A DNA stretch of 64,000 nucleotides from assembly GCF_006542425.1 (NCBI RefSeq), contig NZ_VFID01000004.1, positions 124,001-188,000 on the forward strand. Reading direction: 5' to 3'. This stretch comes from Pseudoxanthomonas sp. z9. GTDB taxonomy: Bacteria > Pseudomonadota > Gammaproteobacteria > Xanthomonadales > Xanthomonadaceae. The notes under the pieces are model-generated. The model did no database searches. It saw only the letters and a program-made list of their open reading frames with translations, and was not told where the DNA came from. Of this stretch, positions 48,785 through 57,762 are shown in pieces (within the stretch, counting starts at the first letter, position 1; every line of letters begins with the position of its first letter). A program made the position numbers and the translations under genes.

Positions 48785-48857
48785 TGTGGGAGCGACGTCA
48801 GTCGCGATTCGACGGCGTTGGAACATCCGGGATTTCGCGACTGACGTCGCTCCCACA
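48785..48857. repeat. REP-like inverted repeat element
   Basis: Two perfect 23-base inverted arms (48785-48807 and 48835-48857, beginning TGTGGGAGCGACGTCAG) are separated by 27 bases. This is the common GTGGGAGCGACGTCAGTCGC-type palindromic unit of xanthomonads and pseudomonads. It lies between ffh and the aminotransferase gene and may terminate or stabilise transcripts. Confidence 0.85.
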
Positions 48858-48873
48858 GGATGAGCCACCAGGA

Positions 48874-50244
48874 CTAGCGGAACGGCAGGCCGCCGCGCGC
48901 GCCCATCATGCCCTTCATGCCGCGCATCAGGCCCTTCATGCCGCCGCCGGCCATCTTGCTCATCATCTTTTCCATCTGCTGGTACTGCTTCATCAGCTTG
49001 TTGACGTCGGCCGGCGTGGTGCCGGAACCGCGCGCGATGCGGGCGCGGCGCGAGCCGTTGAGCAGCGCCGGATTGCGGCGTTCCTTCTTGGTCATCGAGC
49101 CGATGATCGCGATCATCCGCGGTACTTCCTTGCCCTGGCTGACCTGCTGCTTCACGTGGTCGGGGATCTGGCCCATGCCCGGCAGCTTGTCGAGCAGGCC
49201 GCTGATGCCACCCATGTTCTGCATCTGCTCCAGCTGATCACGCATGTCGTTGAGGTCGAACTTCTTGCCCTTGGCGACCTTGGCGGCGAGTTTCTCGGCC
49301 TTCTCGCGGTCGACGTTCTGCTCGACCTGCTCCACCAGCGACAGCACGTCGCCCATGTCGAGGATACGGTTGGCGACACGCTCGGGGTGGAACACGTCCA
49401 GGCCGTCGGGCTTCTCGCCCACGCCGATGAACTTGATCGGCTTGCCGGTGATGTAGCGCACCGACAGCGCGGCGCCGCCGCGCGCGTCGCCGTCGGTCTT
49501 GGTCAGCACCACGCCGGTCAGCGGCAGCGCCTCGCTGAAGGCCTTGGCGGTGTTGGCCGCGTCCTGGCCGGTCATCGCGTCGACCACGAACAGCGTTTCC
49601 ACCGGCTTGACCGCCGCGTGCAGCGCCTTGATCTCGGTCATCATCGCTTCGTCGATCGCCAGGCGGCCGGCGGTGTCGACCAGCAACACGTCGACGAACG
49701 ACTTGCGCGCGTCGTCGATGGCGGCACGCACGATGGCTTCCGGCTTCTGCGAGGCCTCGGACGGGAAGAACAGCACGTCCACCTGCTCGGCCAGGGTCTT
49801 GAGCTGCTCGATCGCGGCCGGACGGTACACGTCGGCGCTGACCACCATCACCTTCTTCTTGCGACGTTCCTTCAGGTGCTTGGCAAGCTTGCCCACGGTG
49901 GTGGTCTTGCCCGCGCCCTGCAGGCCGGCCATCAGGATGACCGCCGGCGCCGGCACGTTGAGGTTCAGATCGGCGGCCTGGGATCCCATCACCGCGGTCA
50001 GCTCGTCGCGGACGATCTTGATCAGCGCCTGGCCCGGGGTCAGCGACTTGAGCACTTCCTGGCCGACCGCGCGCACCTTGATGCGCTCGATCAGCGCCTG
50101 CACCACCGGCAACGCCACGTCGGCTTCCAGCAGGGCGATGCGGACCTCGCGGGTGGCCTCGCGGATGTTCTCCTCGCTCAGGCGGCCACGGCCGCGCAGC
50201 CGCTCGATGGTGCCGGAAAGACGCTGGGTGAGGGATTCGAACAT
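48874..50244 (-). CDS. ffh: Signal recognition particle protein Ffh
   Basis: A 456-residue SRP54 homologue. N domain, then GTPase with GLQGAGKTTTVGKLA, DVYRPAAIEQL, LLVDTAGRL and LTKTDGDARGG, then the methionine-rich M domain (MMSKMAGGGMKGLMRGMKGMMG) that binds signal sequences and 4.5S RNA. It targets inner-membrane proteins. A TATAAT -10 element lies 33 bases upstream. It is divergent from the ypjD-like gene, the common arrangement in gammaproteobacteria. Confidence 0.98.
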   Translation of the reverse strand: MFESLTQRLSGTIERLRGRGRLSEENIREATREVRIALLEADVALPVVQALIERIKVRAVGQEVLKSLTPGQALIKIVRDELTAVMGSQAADLNLNVPAPAVILMAGLQGAGKTTTVGKLAKHLKERRKKKVMVVSADVYRPAAIEQLKTLAEQVDVLFFPSEASQKPEAIVRAAIDDARKSFVDVLLVDTAGRLAIDEAMMTEIKALHAAVKPVETLFVVDAMTGQDAANTAKAFSEALPLTGVVLTKTDGDARGGAALSVRYITGKPIKFIGVGEKPDGLDVFHPERVANRILDMGDVLSLVEQVEQNVDREKAEKLAAKVAKGKKFDLNDMRDQLEQMQNMGGISGLLDKLPGMGQIPDHVKQQVSQGKEVPRMIAIIGSMTKKERRNPALLNGSRRARIARGSGTTPADVNKLMKQYQQMEKMMSKMAGGGMKGLMRGMKGMMGARGGLPFR

Positions 50245-50276
50245 GGGGAGCGGGAACCTGGGAAAAACGGAGGCGG

Positions 50277-50282
50277 ATTATA
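50277..50282 (-). promoter_or_regulatory. -10 element of ffh
   Basis: TATAAT on the minus strand, a perfect -10, predicted to start transcription about 26 bases before the ffh ATG. The -35 region is GC-rich and not recognisable. Confidence 0.4.
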
Positions 50283-50367
50283 GCCCGGCGGGGCGGAAGG
50301 TCCCGGCGCGCGGCTTTCCCGCGCCCTCGCGCTGTTCCCGGTTCCGGCCCTATGCGACACTTCGCCG

Positions 50368-51159
50368 ATGACAATCGTTCTCATCGCCATCCTCGGCTAC
50401 CTGACCGCCACCGCCCTGCTGGTCCGCGCGGCCGCGCAATCGGCGCTGGACGTGCGGCGGGGCTGGCTGTGGCCGGCGCTGATCGCGGTAATCCTGCATG
50501 GCGGCTACCACCTGCTGGTGGCCTGGCGCACCGCCGGCGGACCGGACATGCATTTCTATTCGGCGCTGTCGCTGGTCAGCCTGGGCATGGCCGCGCTGAC
50601 CGCGCTGGCCGGCGCGCGCGGGCGGATGGCGACGCTGGGCGTGGTCGCCTTCCCGCTGGCGGCGGTGCTGCTGCTGGCCTATCACGAGTTCGGGCACGCA
50701 CCTTCTCCGGGCCTGGACTGGCGCCTGCAATTGCACGCCTGGCTGGCCCTGCTGGCCTACGCCACGCTGGCGGTCGCGGCACTGCTGGCGATCATGCTGC
50801 TGGTGCAGGAACGCGCGCTGCGGCGACGCCAGTTCCATGCTTGGTTGCGCGCCCTGCCGCCGCTGACCGAACTGGAGGATCTGCTGTTCCGGACGATCGC
50901 GGTCGGTTTCGCCCTGCTCACCGCCACCCTGCTGACCGGCGTGCTGTTCGTGGAGAACCTGCTGGCCCAGCACCTGGTCCACAAGACCGTGCTCAGCGTG
51001 CTGTCGTGGCTGGCTTTCGGCGCGCTGCTGGTCGGCCGCTGGCGCTACGGCTGGCGCGGCAGCAAGGCCGCCGGCTGGACCCTGTTCGCGATGGCACTGC
51101 TGCTGCTGGCGTTCTTCGGCAGCAAGTACGTGCTGGAACAGGTGCTGCACCGCGCCTGA
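50368..51159 (+). CDS. ypjD: Inner-membrane protein of the cytochrome c assembly family (YpjD-like)
   Basis: A 263-residue protein with about eight transmembrane helices. The LQLHAWLALLAYATLAVAALLAIMLL segment and a late FVENLLAQHLVHKTVLSVLSWLAFGALLVGRWRYGWRG belong to the CcsA/CcmC haem-handling family. The tryptophan-rich WWD motif of true CcmC is weak. YpjD homologues are typically divergent from ffh, as here. Their cellular role is not firmly defined; a haem or quinone link is possible. Confidence 0.85.
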   Translation: MTIVLIAILGYLTATALLVRAAAQSALDVRRGWLWPALIAVILHGGYHLLVAWRTAGGPDMHFYSALSLVSLGMAALTALAGARGRMATLGVVAFPLAAVLLLAYHEFGHAPSPGLDWRLQLHAWLALLAYATLAVAALLAIMLLVQERALRRRQFHAWLRALPPLTELEDLLFRTIAVGFALLTATLLTGVLFVENLLAQHLVHKTVLSVLSWLAFGALLVGRWRYGWRGSKAAGWTLFAMALLLLAFFGSKYVLEQVLHRA

Positions 51160-51302
51160 GCCCGGAACGGCGGCGCTGCCGCCAGTTTCATACCTGCTAC
51201 ACCCGGGTTCGTCGCCCGGCAGCGCCTTCCATCGGATCCGCCGGCTTTCCCGCATCCGCCCTCGCTATGGTCGCGTCTTCCGCCGTCAAGGAATGAACGC
51301 GC

Positions 51303-52604
51303 ATGGCCGCATCGAATGTTGTTGCCCGCCCTCCCCGCCGCTGGCGCTGGCTGCGGCGGTTCTGCCTTGCCATCGTTGCGCTGGTGCTGGCGGCGATCGC
51401 CTGGGACGTCGCCAGCTACGACGCACGCCCCTGGCTGGCCGACTACCAGCGGCTCAAGCACGACATGGCGCAGGGCTATGCGAACCTGGACTGGATCGCC
51501 ACGCACCGGCGACTGGATCTGGCCGCGCTGGATCGCGACACCACCGCCGCATTGAATCGCGCGCATTCGCGCGTGCGTGCCTTCCTGGCGCTGCGCGGCT
51601 TCGTCAAGCGTTTCGGTGACCCGCACCTTCGGCTGGAACCGGCGCAACGTCCGGCGTCGCAGCCGTTGGCCTCCACAACCGACCGCATGACCGAACCCGC
51701 CGATCCCGCGGCCGGCGCCGACTGCAAAGCCGCCGGCTACGAAGAAGACGAACACGCCTTCATCCTGCCGTTCGCAACGTTGCCGGACTGGCACGCCTTG
51801 CCGGGCAAGCACTTCCCCGCCGGCCGTTTCGGCGACGTCGGCGTGCTGCGCATCGCCCAATTCGGCGAGCAGCGTTATCTGGCCGCGTGCCGGCAGGTGT
51901 TCCGGGCGGGCGTCGGCCAACGCGCCCTGCAACTGAAGGTGCGCGCGTACCTTCAGTTGGAACTGGCCCGCACGCTGGCCGCCCTGCATGCAGGCGGCGC
52001 CCGCCGGCTGCTGGTCGACGTGACCGGCAACGGCGGTGGCAGTGAATGGGTCTCCGAAGTCATCGCCCTGCTTGCTCCCGGCGAGCTGGAGCGCGCCGCA
52101 CCGCGGATGAGCGCGCCGACCTGTGATCGCGGCCGCGTCTGGTACGGCGAAACCGGCTGTCCGGTACTCGCGCCGGACGGCGAACGTGAACGCATCTCCG
52201 GGCGCGGCGCCTGGCCCGGCCGCATCTTCGTCCTCACCGACCACGGCACCGCCTCCGCATCGGAAGACCTGGTCGCCTGGTTGCAGCAGAACCAGGCGGC
52301 CACCGTCCTCGGCGAACGCACGCTCGGTGCAGGCTGCGGTTATGTCGATGGCGGCGGTCGCACCACGTTGAGCGTCGCGCCCTTCGATGTGGTCATGCCC
52401 AACTGCGCGCGCTTCCTCGCCGACGGCACCAACGAAATCGAAGGCATCGCGCCCGACGTGGCGATCGCGTTGCACGATGAGGACGGCATGCAGCGCCTGG
52501 TCACCGCGCTTGCGCAACCCGCCTTGCGCGCTGCGCTGGTTACTCCGCCGCCGCCTCCAGCGCCTGCGACAGCCGTTCCACCGCGATCACGTCCAGCCCC
52601 TTGA
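51303..52604 (+). CDS. S41-type peptidase homologue, membrane anchored
   Basis: A 433-residue protein with an N-terminal membrane anchor (RFCLAIVALVLAAIAWDV). The C-terminal part is a tail-specific protease-like domain: RLLVDVTGNGGGSEWV, the candidate serine region FVLTDHGTASASEDLVAWL, and TLGAGCGY. The usual lysine partner is not obvious and no PDZ domain is seen. A P/A-rich tail of 20 residues overlaps the radA 3' end by 65 bases. AAGGA before the ATG is the ribosome site. Catalytic activity is plausible but unproven. Confidence 0.65.
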   Translation: MAASNVVARPPRRWRWLRRFCLAIVALVLAAIAWDVASYDARPWLADYQRLKHDMAQGYANLDWIATHRRLDLAALDRDTTAALNRAHSRVRAFLALRGFVKRFGDPHLRLEPAQRPASQPLASTTDRMTEPADPAAGADCKAAGYEEDEHAFILPFATLPDWHALPGKHFPAGRFGDVGVLRIAQFGEQRYLAACRQVFRAGVGQRALQLKVRAYLQLELARTLAALHAGGARRLLVDVTGNGGGSEWVSEVIALLAPGELERAAPRMSAPTCDRGRVWYGETGCPVLAPDGERERISGRGAWPGRIFVLTDHGTASASEDLVAWLQQNQAATVLGERTLGAGCGYVDGGGRTTLSVAPFDVVMPNCARFLADGTNEIEGIAPDVAIALHDEDGMQRLVTALAQPALRAALVTPPPPPAPATAVPPRSRPAP

Positions 52605-53916
52605 ACGTGCCCGACTTGGGCGCGTTGCCCTTGGGCACGATGGCGCGCTTGAAACCGTGCGTGGCCGCCTCGCGCAGGCGTTCCTCGCCGTTGGGCACCG
52701 GGCGGATCTCGCCGGACAGGCCCACCTCGCCGAACGCCACGGTCTTCTCCGCCAGCGGCCGATCCCGCAGCGACGACAGCACCGCCAGCAGCACCGGCAG
52801 ATCCGCCGCGGTTTCCTGCACGCGGATGCCGCCGACCACGTTGACGAACACGTCCTGATCGCCGACCACGATGCCGCCGTGGCGATGCAGCACCGCCAGC
52901 AGCATCGCCAACCTGTTCTGCTCCAGGCCGACCGCGACGCGACGTGGATTCGACAGCGGCGAGGCATCCACCAGCGCCTGCACTTCCACCATCAGCGGAC
53001 GGGTGCCTTCGCGGGTCACCAGCACGCAACTGCCGGGCTGCTGCGCGCTGCCGCCGGACAGGAAGATCGCCGAAGGATTGGAGACTTCCTTCAGGCCCTT
53101 CTCGCCCATCGCGAACACGCCCAGTTCGTTGACCGCGCCGAAGCGGTTCTTGAACGCGCGCAGCAGGCGGAAGCGGCTGCCGCTCTCGCCCTCGAAATAC
53201 AGCACTGCGTCGACCATGTGTTCCAGCACGCGCGGGCCGGCGATGCCGCCTTCCTTGGTGACGTGGCCGACCAGGAACACGGCGGTGCCGGTTTCCTTCG
53301 CATAGCGCACCAGCCGCGCCGCGCTCTCGCGCACCTGGCTGACCGACCCGGGCGCGGCGGTCAGCGACTCGGTCCACAGCGTCTGCACCGAGTCGGCCAC
53401 GATCAGCCGCGGCCGCGCGGAGGACGCGTGCTGGAGGATGTTCTCGATGCCGGTTTCGGCCAATGCTTGAAGGTTGTCCAGCGGCAGATCCAGGCGCACC
53501 GCGCGCCCGGCCACCTGCGCCAGCGATTCCTCGCCGGTCACGTACAGCGCCGGGAAACTGGCCGACATCTTCGCCAGCGCCTGCAACAGCAGGGTGGACT
53601 TGCCGATGCCGGGATCGCCGCCGACCAGCACCACCGCGCCCTCGACCAGTCCGCCGCCGAGCACGCGATCGAACTCGCCGATGCCGGTGCTGACCCGCGC
53701 TTCCTCGCTGTGGCGAACATCCTTGAGCGCGGTGATCTTCGGCGCGTCGGCCTTGCCCGCCCAGCCGCTGCGACGGGTCGCCGGCGGGCCGGCGGCCGCT
53801 TCCAGCGCGATCTGGGTCAGCGTGTTCCAGGCATTGCACTCGCCGCACTGCCCCTGCCACTTGCTGAATTCCGCGCCGCACTCGTTGCAGACATACGTGG
53901 TCCTGGCCTTGCCCAT
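52540..53916 (-). CDS. radA: DNA repair ATPase RadA (Sms)
   Basis: A 458-residue RadA. The zinc finger is YVCNECGAEFSKWQGQCGEC (C4), followed by Walker A GGDPGIGKSTLLLQ, Walker B RLIVADSVQTLW, the RadA-specific KNRFG motif and a C-terminal Lon-type domain with FGEVGLSGEIRPV. It promotes branch migration and recombination with RecA. Its 3' end overlaps the S41 gene on the opposite strand. A hairpin repeat pair follows upstream at 54003-54176. Confidence 0.96.
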   Translation of the reverse strand: MGKARTTYVCNECGAEFSKWQGQCGECNAWNTLTQIALEAAAGPPATRRSGWAGKADAPKITALKDVRHSEEARVSTGIGEFDRVLGGGLVEGAVVLVGGDPGIGKSTLLLQALAKMSASFPALYVTGEESLAQVAGRAVRLDLPLDNLQALAETGIENILQHASSARPRLIVADSVQTLWTESLTAAPGSVSQVRESAARLVRYAKETGTAVFLVGHVTKEGGIAGPRVLEHMVDAVLYFEGESGSRFRLLRAFKNRFGAVNELGVFAMGEKGLKEVSNPSAIFLSGGSAQQPGSCVLVTREGTRPLMVEVQALVDASPLSNPRRVAVGLEQNRLAMLLAVLHRHGGIVVGDQDVFVNVVGGIRVQETAADLPVLLAVLSSLRDRPLAEKTVAFGEVGLSGEIRPVPNGEERLREAATHGFKRAIVPKGNAPKSGTFKGLDVIAVERLSQALEAAAE

Positions 53917-54002
53917 CGTCTCGCCTTGCCAAACTGAAGGCGCTCAGGATACCGGAGCGGGATCGCAGGGATGGAGACGCGGTTGGCGCCGGCGGACATC
54001 CC

Positions 54003-54060
54003 GCGCAAATCCCCCGTCGGCCGCTGCGCGGCCGCCCGCCCCCTTTTTCAAAGGGGGCTA
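54003..54060. repeat. 58-base hairpin repeat, copy A
   Basis: It begins GCGCAAATCCCCCGTCG and ends with a GCCCCCTTT...AAAGGGGGC hairpin. The reverse complement of the element at 57689-57746 has the same length and identical ends. The internal 13 bases differ but keep a 5-bp stem (GCCGC/GCGGC here, CCTGC/GCAGG there). It lies upstream of radA. Confidence 0.85.
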
Positions 54061-54110
54061 AAGCAGCTCTTCGGGCTCCAAAGCATTCGAAATCCTCAAG
54101 CAAGTCGCTT

Positions 54111-54176
54111 TTGCCTCCCCCTTGACCAGCCATTCGGCTGTTGAAAGCGAAAAAGGGGGATTGAGGGGGATTTGCT
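54111..54176. repeat. Variant of the same hairpin repeat, inverted (copy C)
   Basis: Reverse complement begins GCAAATCCCCC and keeps the CCCCCTT...AAGGGGG pairing (54117-54123 with 54153-54159). The interior has its own CAGCC/GGCTG hairpin and is longer than in copy A. Together with copy A it forms an inverted pair between radA and the regulator gene. Confidence 0.65.
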
Positions 54177-54257
54177 TCCACCACCCGCCACAATGCGCAA
54201 CCCGGGTCAACGCCATCCCGGCAGGCTGTCCCCGCGCCCCGAGGAACCCCGGACCGA

Positions 54258-55115
54258 ATGAAACGCCCCGCCACCCGCCGCAGCTACGCTGCCCGCATCG
54301 AGAAAGTAGTCACCCACCTGGTCGCCCACCTCGACCAGCCACTGACCCTCGAACACCTGGCGGAGATCGGCCACTTCTCGCCCTATCACTTCCACCGCAT
54401 CTACCGTGGCGCGATGGGCGAGACCGTGGCGGACACGCTGCGGCGCATGCGCTTGCACCGCGCCGCGGTGGAACTGCGGCACGGCACCCGCTCGCTGTCG
54501 GCCATCGCCGGCCGCTGTGGCTACGGCAGCGCGGCCGCCTTCAACCGGGCATTCGCGCAGGCCTACGGGGTTCCTCCGGGCGCATTCCGCCAGCGCGGCA
54601 TGGAAGCGACGCTTCCACCGCGCCCCGACCTGTCAGAACCCGAGGATTTCCCCATGTACGACGTCAGCATCCAGACCTTCCCCGATCTCACCGTCGCCGC
54701 CCTGCCCCATCGCGGCAATTACCAGGACATCGGCGAGAGTTTCGAGAAACTCGCCGCCTGGGCGGCCGGCCAGGGCGTGCCGCCGCAGGCACGATCGTTC
54801 GGCCTGTACTACGACGATCCCGAAAGCGTGCCCGCCGACGCGCTGCGCTCGGATGCCTGCGTGGAAATCGCCGCGACCGCCGACGTGCAGGCGCCGTTGC
54901 GCCCGCTGACCCTCGCCGGTGGCCGCTACGCGGTGCTGGTGCATGTGGGGCCTTACGCGGAGCTGGATCGCCCCTACCGCTGGCTGTTCAGCGAATGGCT
55001 GCCGGCCAGCGGCGAGGAAGCCGCCGACGCGCCGGTGATGGAGGAATACCTCAACGATCCGCGCAGCGCGCCGCCCAGCGAGTGGCGCACGGCGATCTGC
55101 CTGCCGCTGCGCTGA
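54258..55115 (+). CDS. AraC-family regulator with GyrI-like effector domain
   Basis: A 285-residue protein. Residues about 12-115 are the two AraC helix-turn-helix units (LTLEHLAEIGHFSPYHFHRIYRGAMGETVADTLRRMRL; LSAIAGRCGYGSAAAFNRAFAQAYGVPPGAFR). Residues 130-285 are a GyrI-like/bacterial transcription activator effector domain (VAALPHRGNYQDIGESFEKLAAW; YAVLVHVGPYAELDRPYRWLFSEWLP), which binds lipophilic or amphipathic compounds. No clear target site or co-regulated gene is visible. It is 49 bases from the convergent M61 gene. Confidence 0.9.
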   Translation: MKRPATRRSYAARIEKVVTHLVAHLDQPLTLEHLAEIGHFSPYHFHRIYRGAMGETVADTLRRMRLHRAAVELRHGTRSLSAIAGRCGYGSAAAFNRAFAQAYGVPPGAFRQRGMEATLPPRPDLSEPEDFPMYDVSIQTFPDLTVAALPHRGNYQDIGESFEKLAAWAAGQGVPPQARSFGLYYDDPESVPADALRSDACVEIAATADVQAPLRPLTLAGGRYAVLVHVGPYAELDRPYRWLFSEWLPASGEEAADAPVMEEYLNDPRSAPPSEWRTAICLPLR

Positions 55116-55163
55116 GCGAAGTTGAACGGTGCGGCGGCGACATCGCCGCCGCGCCTTCGCGCC

Positions 55164-57065
55164 TCAACGCGCCTTGTACAGCTCCGCCAACCGATCCGGC
55201 TTGCCGGCGATGCGCTCCAGGTGCGGATACTGCAGGCCGTCGAAGTACGGGATGCGCACGGTCTCGATACGGTCGAAGCGCTTGACCACCAGTTCGATCG
55301 GCGTCTTGCCGCCCTTGGCCGCGGTCACCGCGTCCTTCAGCGCTTCGGCGCTGTACTCGCGCCCGTTGACGCCCAGCAGGGTCATGCCCGGCGCCAGCCC
55401 GGCGTTGAACGCAGGGCCATCCCAGCGCACGTCGCCGAGCACACCCGCGCTGTTGGCGGACAGGCCCAGCGAATAGGTCAGGTTGGCGTCCTTGCGCTCG
55501 CTTTCCATCGCCTTGAACGCATCGCTGGGCTTGTCGGTGTAGACCAGCTTCCAGCCCGCCGCCTCCAGCCCGCCGATCAGCGGTCCGTGCCCGTCCACGC
55601 GCGAACGCAGGAAAGTCGCCCAGTCGAACGGTGCGATGCCATTGAGGGTGGCGACGATGTCGTCGAAGGTGTACGGATTCACCTCCCACACGCCGTTGTC
55701 CATGCCGAAGAACGCCTTGGCGAAATCGTCGATGGAACGCTTGTTGCCACTCAGCTCGCGCAGCTTGCCATCCACTTCCAGCCAGATCATCTGTCCGCCG
55801 GAGTAGTAGTCCTCGCTCATCTGGTAATTGCGGAACGGCAGCGAACGGCGCGAGGCGATGGTCGGATCGTTGGTGGTGTCCTGGATGTTGCGCCAGGCCA
55901 GGCCGGGACGGCCGCGGTCGTACACGCCGGCCACCAGCGCCAGCGAATCGCGCGCCTGCTCCTGGCTCCACAGGCCCGAGCGCGCGGCCAGCACGTGGCC
56001 CCAGAACTGGGTCTGGCCTTCGTACAGCCACAGCAGGCTGTCGCCCATCGGCACGTTGAAGCTGGGCGTGGCCAGATCCGCGCCACGGCGGTACTTGCCG
56101 TTCCAGGAATGGTTGAACTCGTGCGGCAGCAGATCCCGGCCCTGCCAGGTCTTGTCCCAGTCGGTGAAGTAACCACGATCACCGCTGTTCTCGCTGGAGC
56201 GGTGGTGCTCCAGGCCGATGCCGCCCAGCTTGTCGGTCAGGGCGAGCAGGAATTCGTAGTGATCGAAATGGCGCGCGCCGTAGAGCTTGCTGGCCTGGGT
56301 GACCAGCGCCTGGTGCGCCTTGATGTGCTCGGGCTTGGCTTCCAGATCCTTGGCCTCGTCGGCGAACACGTTCAGATGTACCGGCTGCTTCGCACCCGGA
56401 TCCAGATCGATGCGCTTGTAGTGCTTGCCGGCGAACATCGGCGAGTCGACCAGATCGTCAAAGCGGATCGGCTTGAAGCAGACCGTATCGCCGTTGCGGG
56501 TGTCGGTGGTCAGCGCGGTGGCGTACGACCAGCCCGGCGGCAGCTTCACGCAGGCCTGCGCCTGCACGTTGCGGCTGTAGTAACCCGCCGGATACAGCGA
56601 GGTGGAATCCCATTGCAGGTTGAGCATGTCCGGGGTCATCACCACCCGCCCCTGCGACCCGCCCTGCGAGGACAGGAACTGGAACTCGGCGGTCACTTCG
56701 CTCACGCCCGCCGGCACCTCCACGTGGAAGGCATACACGTTGAACTGATCGCGCACCCACGGCAGCCGCTGGCCGTTGGCGGTGATCACCAGGCCTGCCA
56801 TCTTCTCGATGGGACCGGCCGGCGAATGCTTGCCCGGCAGCCACTGCGGATACAGCAGGGTCAGCCGGCCCGCCTGTGCCGGAATGGTCTCGCGCACGCG
56901 AAAAATGCGGCGATTGAGATCGGTGGCATCCACTTCGATGCGCAATTGCCCGTTGAACGGCACATCCTTCGGCGCGGGCACTTCGTCCGCCCGCGCGGCG
57001 GACGGCGCGAGTCCGGCCAGGGGCATCAACAGGGACAACGAGACGGCAAGGGCAAGCGGCTTCAT
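55164..57065 (-). CDS. M61 family metallopeptidase (glycyl aminopeptidase-like)
   Basis: A 633-residue exported protein. MKPLALAVSLSLLMPLAGLAPSAARA is a signal peptide. The zinc site is LPHEFNHSWNGKYRRG (HEFNH) with the downstream glutamate in LWLYEGQTQFWGH. The C-terminal third has a PDZ domain (VRWDGPAFNAGLAPGMTLLGVNGREY). It belongs to the M61 glycyl aminopeptidase family with preference for N-terminal Gly/Ala. Start 57065 was chosen for the signal peptide; an upstream ATG at 57131 is too long. It is periplasmic and alone. Confidence 0.92.
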   Translation of the reverse strand: MKPLALAVSLSLLMPLAGLAPSAARADEVPAPKDVPFNGQLRIEVDATDLNRRIFRVRETIPAQAGRLTLLYPQWLPGKHSPAGPIEKMAGLVITANGQRLPWVRDQFNVYAFHVEVPAGVSEVTAEFQFLSSQGGSQGRVVMTPDMLNLQWDSTSLYPAGYYSRNVQAQACVKLPPGWSYATALTTDTRNGDTVCFKPIRFDDLVDSPMFAGKHYKRIDLDPGAKQPVHLNVFADEAKDLEAKPEHIKAHQALVTQASKLYGARHFDHYEFLLALTDKLGGIGLEHHRSSENSGDRGYFTDWDKTWQGRDLLPHEFNHSWNGKYRRGADLATPSFNVPMGDSLLWLYEGQTQFWGHVLAARSGLWSQEQARDSLALVAGVYDRGRPGLAWRNIQDTTNDPTIASRRSLPFRNYQMSEDYYSGGQMIWLEVDGKLRELSGNKRSIDDFAKAFFGMDNGVWEVNPYTFDDIVATLNGIAPFDWATFLRSRVDGHGPLIGGLEAAGWKLVYTDKPSDAFKAMESERKDANLTYSLGLSANSAGVLGDVRWDGPAFNAGLAPGMTLLGVNGREYSAEALKDAVTAAKGGKTPIELVVKRFDRIETVRIPYFDGLQYPHLERIAGKPDRLAELYKAR

Positions 57066-57191
57066 CAAGGATTCCACGAAACGGTAACCGCCCGATGCTA
57101 AGGGCTGGGTCCGGACGGGTCCGTAGGCCATTGGTCATGGTCGCCGCGACGGACTACCCTGTTGTCGACAACCGTCCCGACAGGATTTCCC

Positions 57192-57515
57192 ATGGCAGAG
57201 TGGATCTGCACCGCCTGCAACACCAGCAACGAAGGGGCCTTCGACATCTGCTGGCAATGCGGTACCGGCCGCGATGGCGCGCCACCCGACCCGGCCTTCG
57301 ACCGCAGCCAGGAAACCGTCCATGAGTCCTCCCGGACACTGCAATGCCTGCGCTGCCAGTCGCCCATGCGGCTCATCGGCACCCGGCGCTTCCACGAAGG
57401 CTCGCGCATGGCCCCCTTCCTGCTCGCCGAACTCGGCGGACTGCTGGTCAACCGCGAAAGCTTCGACCTCTACGCCTGCCACCAGTGCGGCAAGGTCGAA
57501 TTCTTCCTCTCGTAG
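57192..57515 (+). CDS. Small zinc-ribbon protein of unknown function
   Basis: A 107-residue protein with two zinc-binding modules. The N-terminal WICTACNTSNEGAFDICWQCGTG is a RanBP2-like C-x2-C...C-x2-C finger. The second pair is CLRCQSPM with the terminal CHQCGKVEFF. ATG 57192 follows AGGATTTCCC. Such double-ribbon proteins of unknown role are found in several bacterial groups. It is probably cytoplasmic. The neighbours give no clue. Confidence 0.8.
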   Translation: MAEWICTACNTSNEGAFDICWQCGTGRDGAPPDPAFDRSQETVHESSRTLQCLRCQSPMRLIGTRRFHEGSRMAPFLLAELGGLLVNRESFDLYACHQCGKVEFFLS

Positions 57516-57688
57516 GGTGGTACAGGGCATACGCGCAGATGAAGAAAGCCGACAGGAGCCCAAGTTGCTGTCGATGGTGTGAGACGTAATCCCTGGAAGC
57601 CATTTTTCAGATGCACCGCGCTGCAAATGGCGGGCCAGCGGAAAGGTTGAAGGCGCCCCGCAAGCCACAATAGATCCCGGACGGCAAA

Positions 57689-57746
57689 TAGCCCCCTTTT
57701 ACAAAGGGGGCGGGCGCCTGCAAAGCAGGCGACGGGGGATTTGCGC
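57689..57746. repeat. 58-base hairpin repeat, copy B (inverted relative to copy A)
   Basis: Reverse complement begins GCGCAAATCCCCCGTCG, shares 17 leading bases with copy A and differs at only a few positions in the last 28. The central CCTGC-TTT-GCAGG replaces GCCGC-TGC-GCGGC. It lies just past the stop of the first small paralogue, so it may terminate that gene. Confidence 0.85.
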
Positions 57747-57762
57747 GATCAACCGCCTCGGC

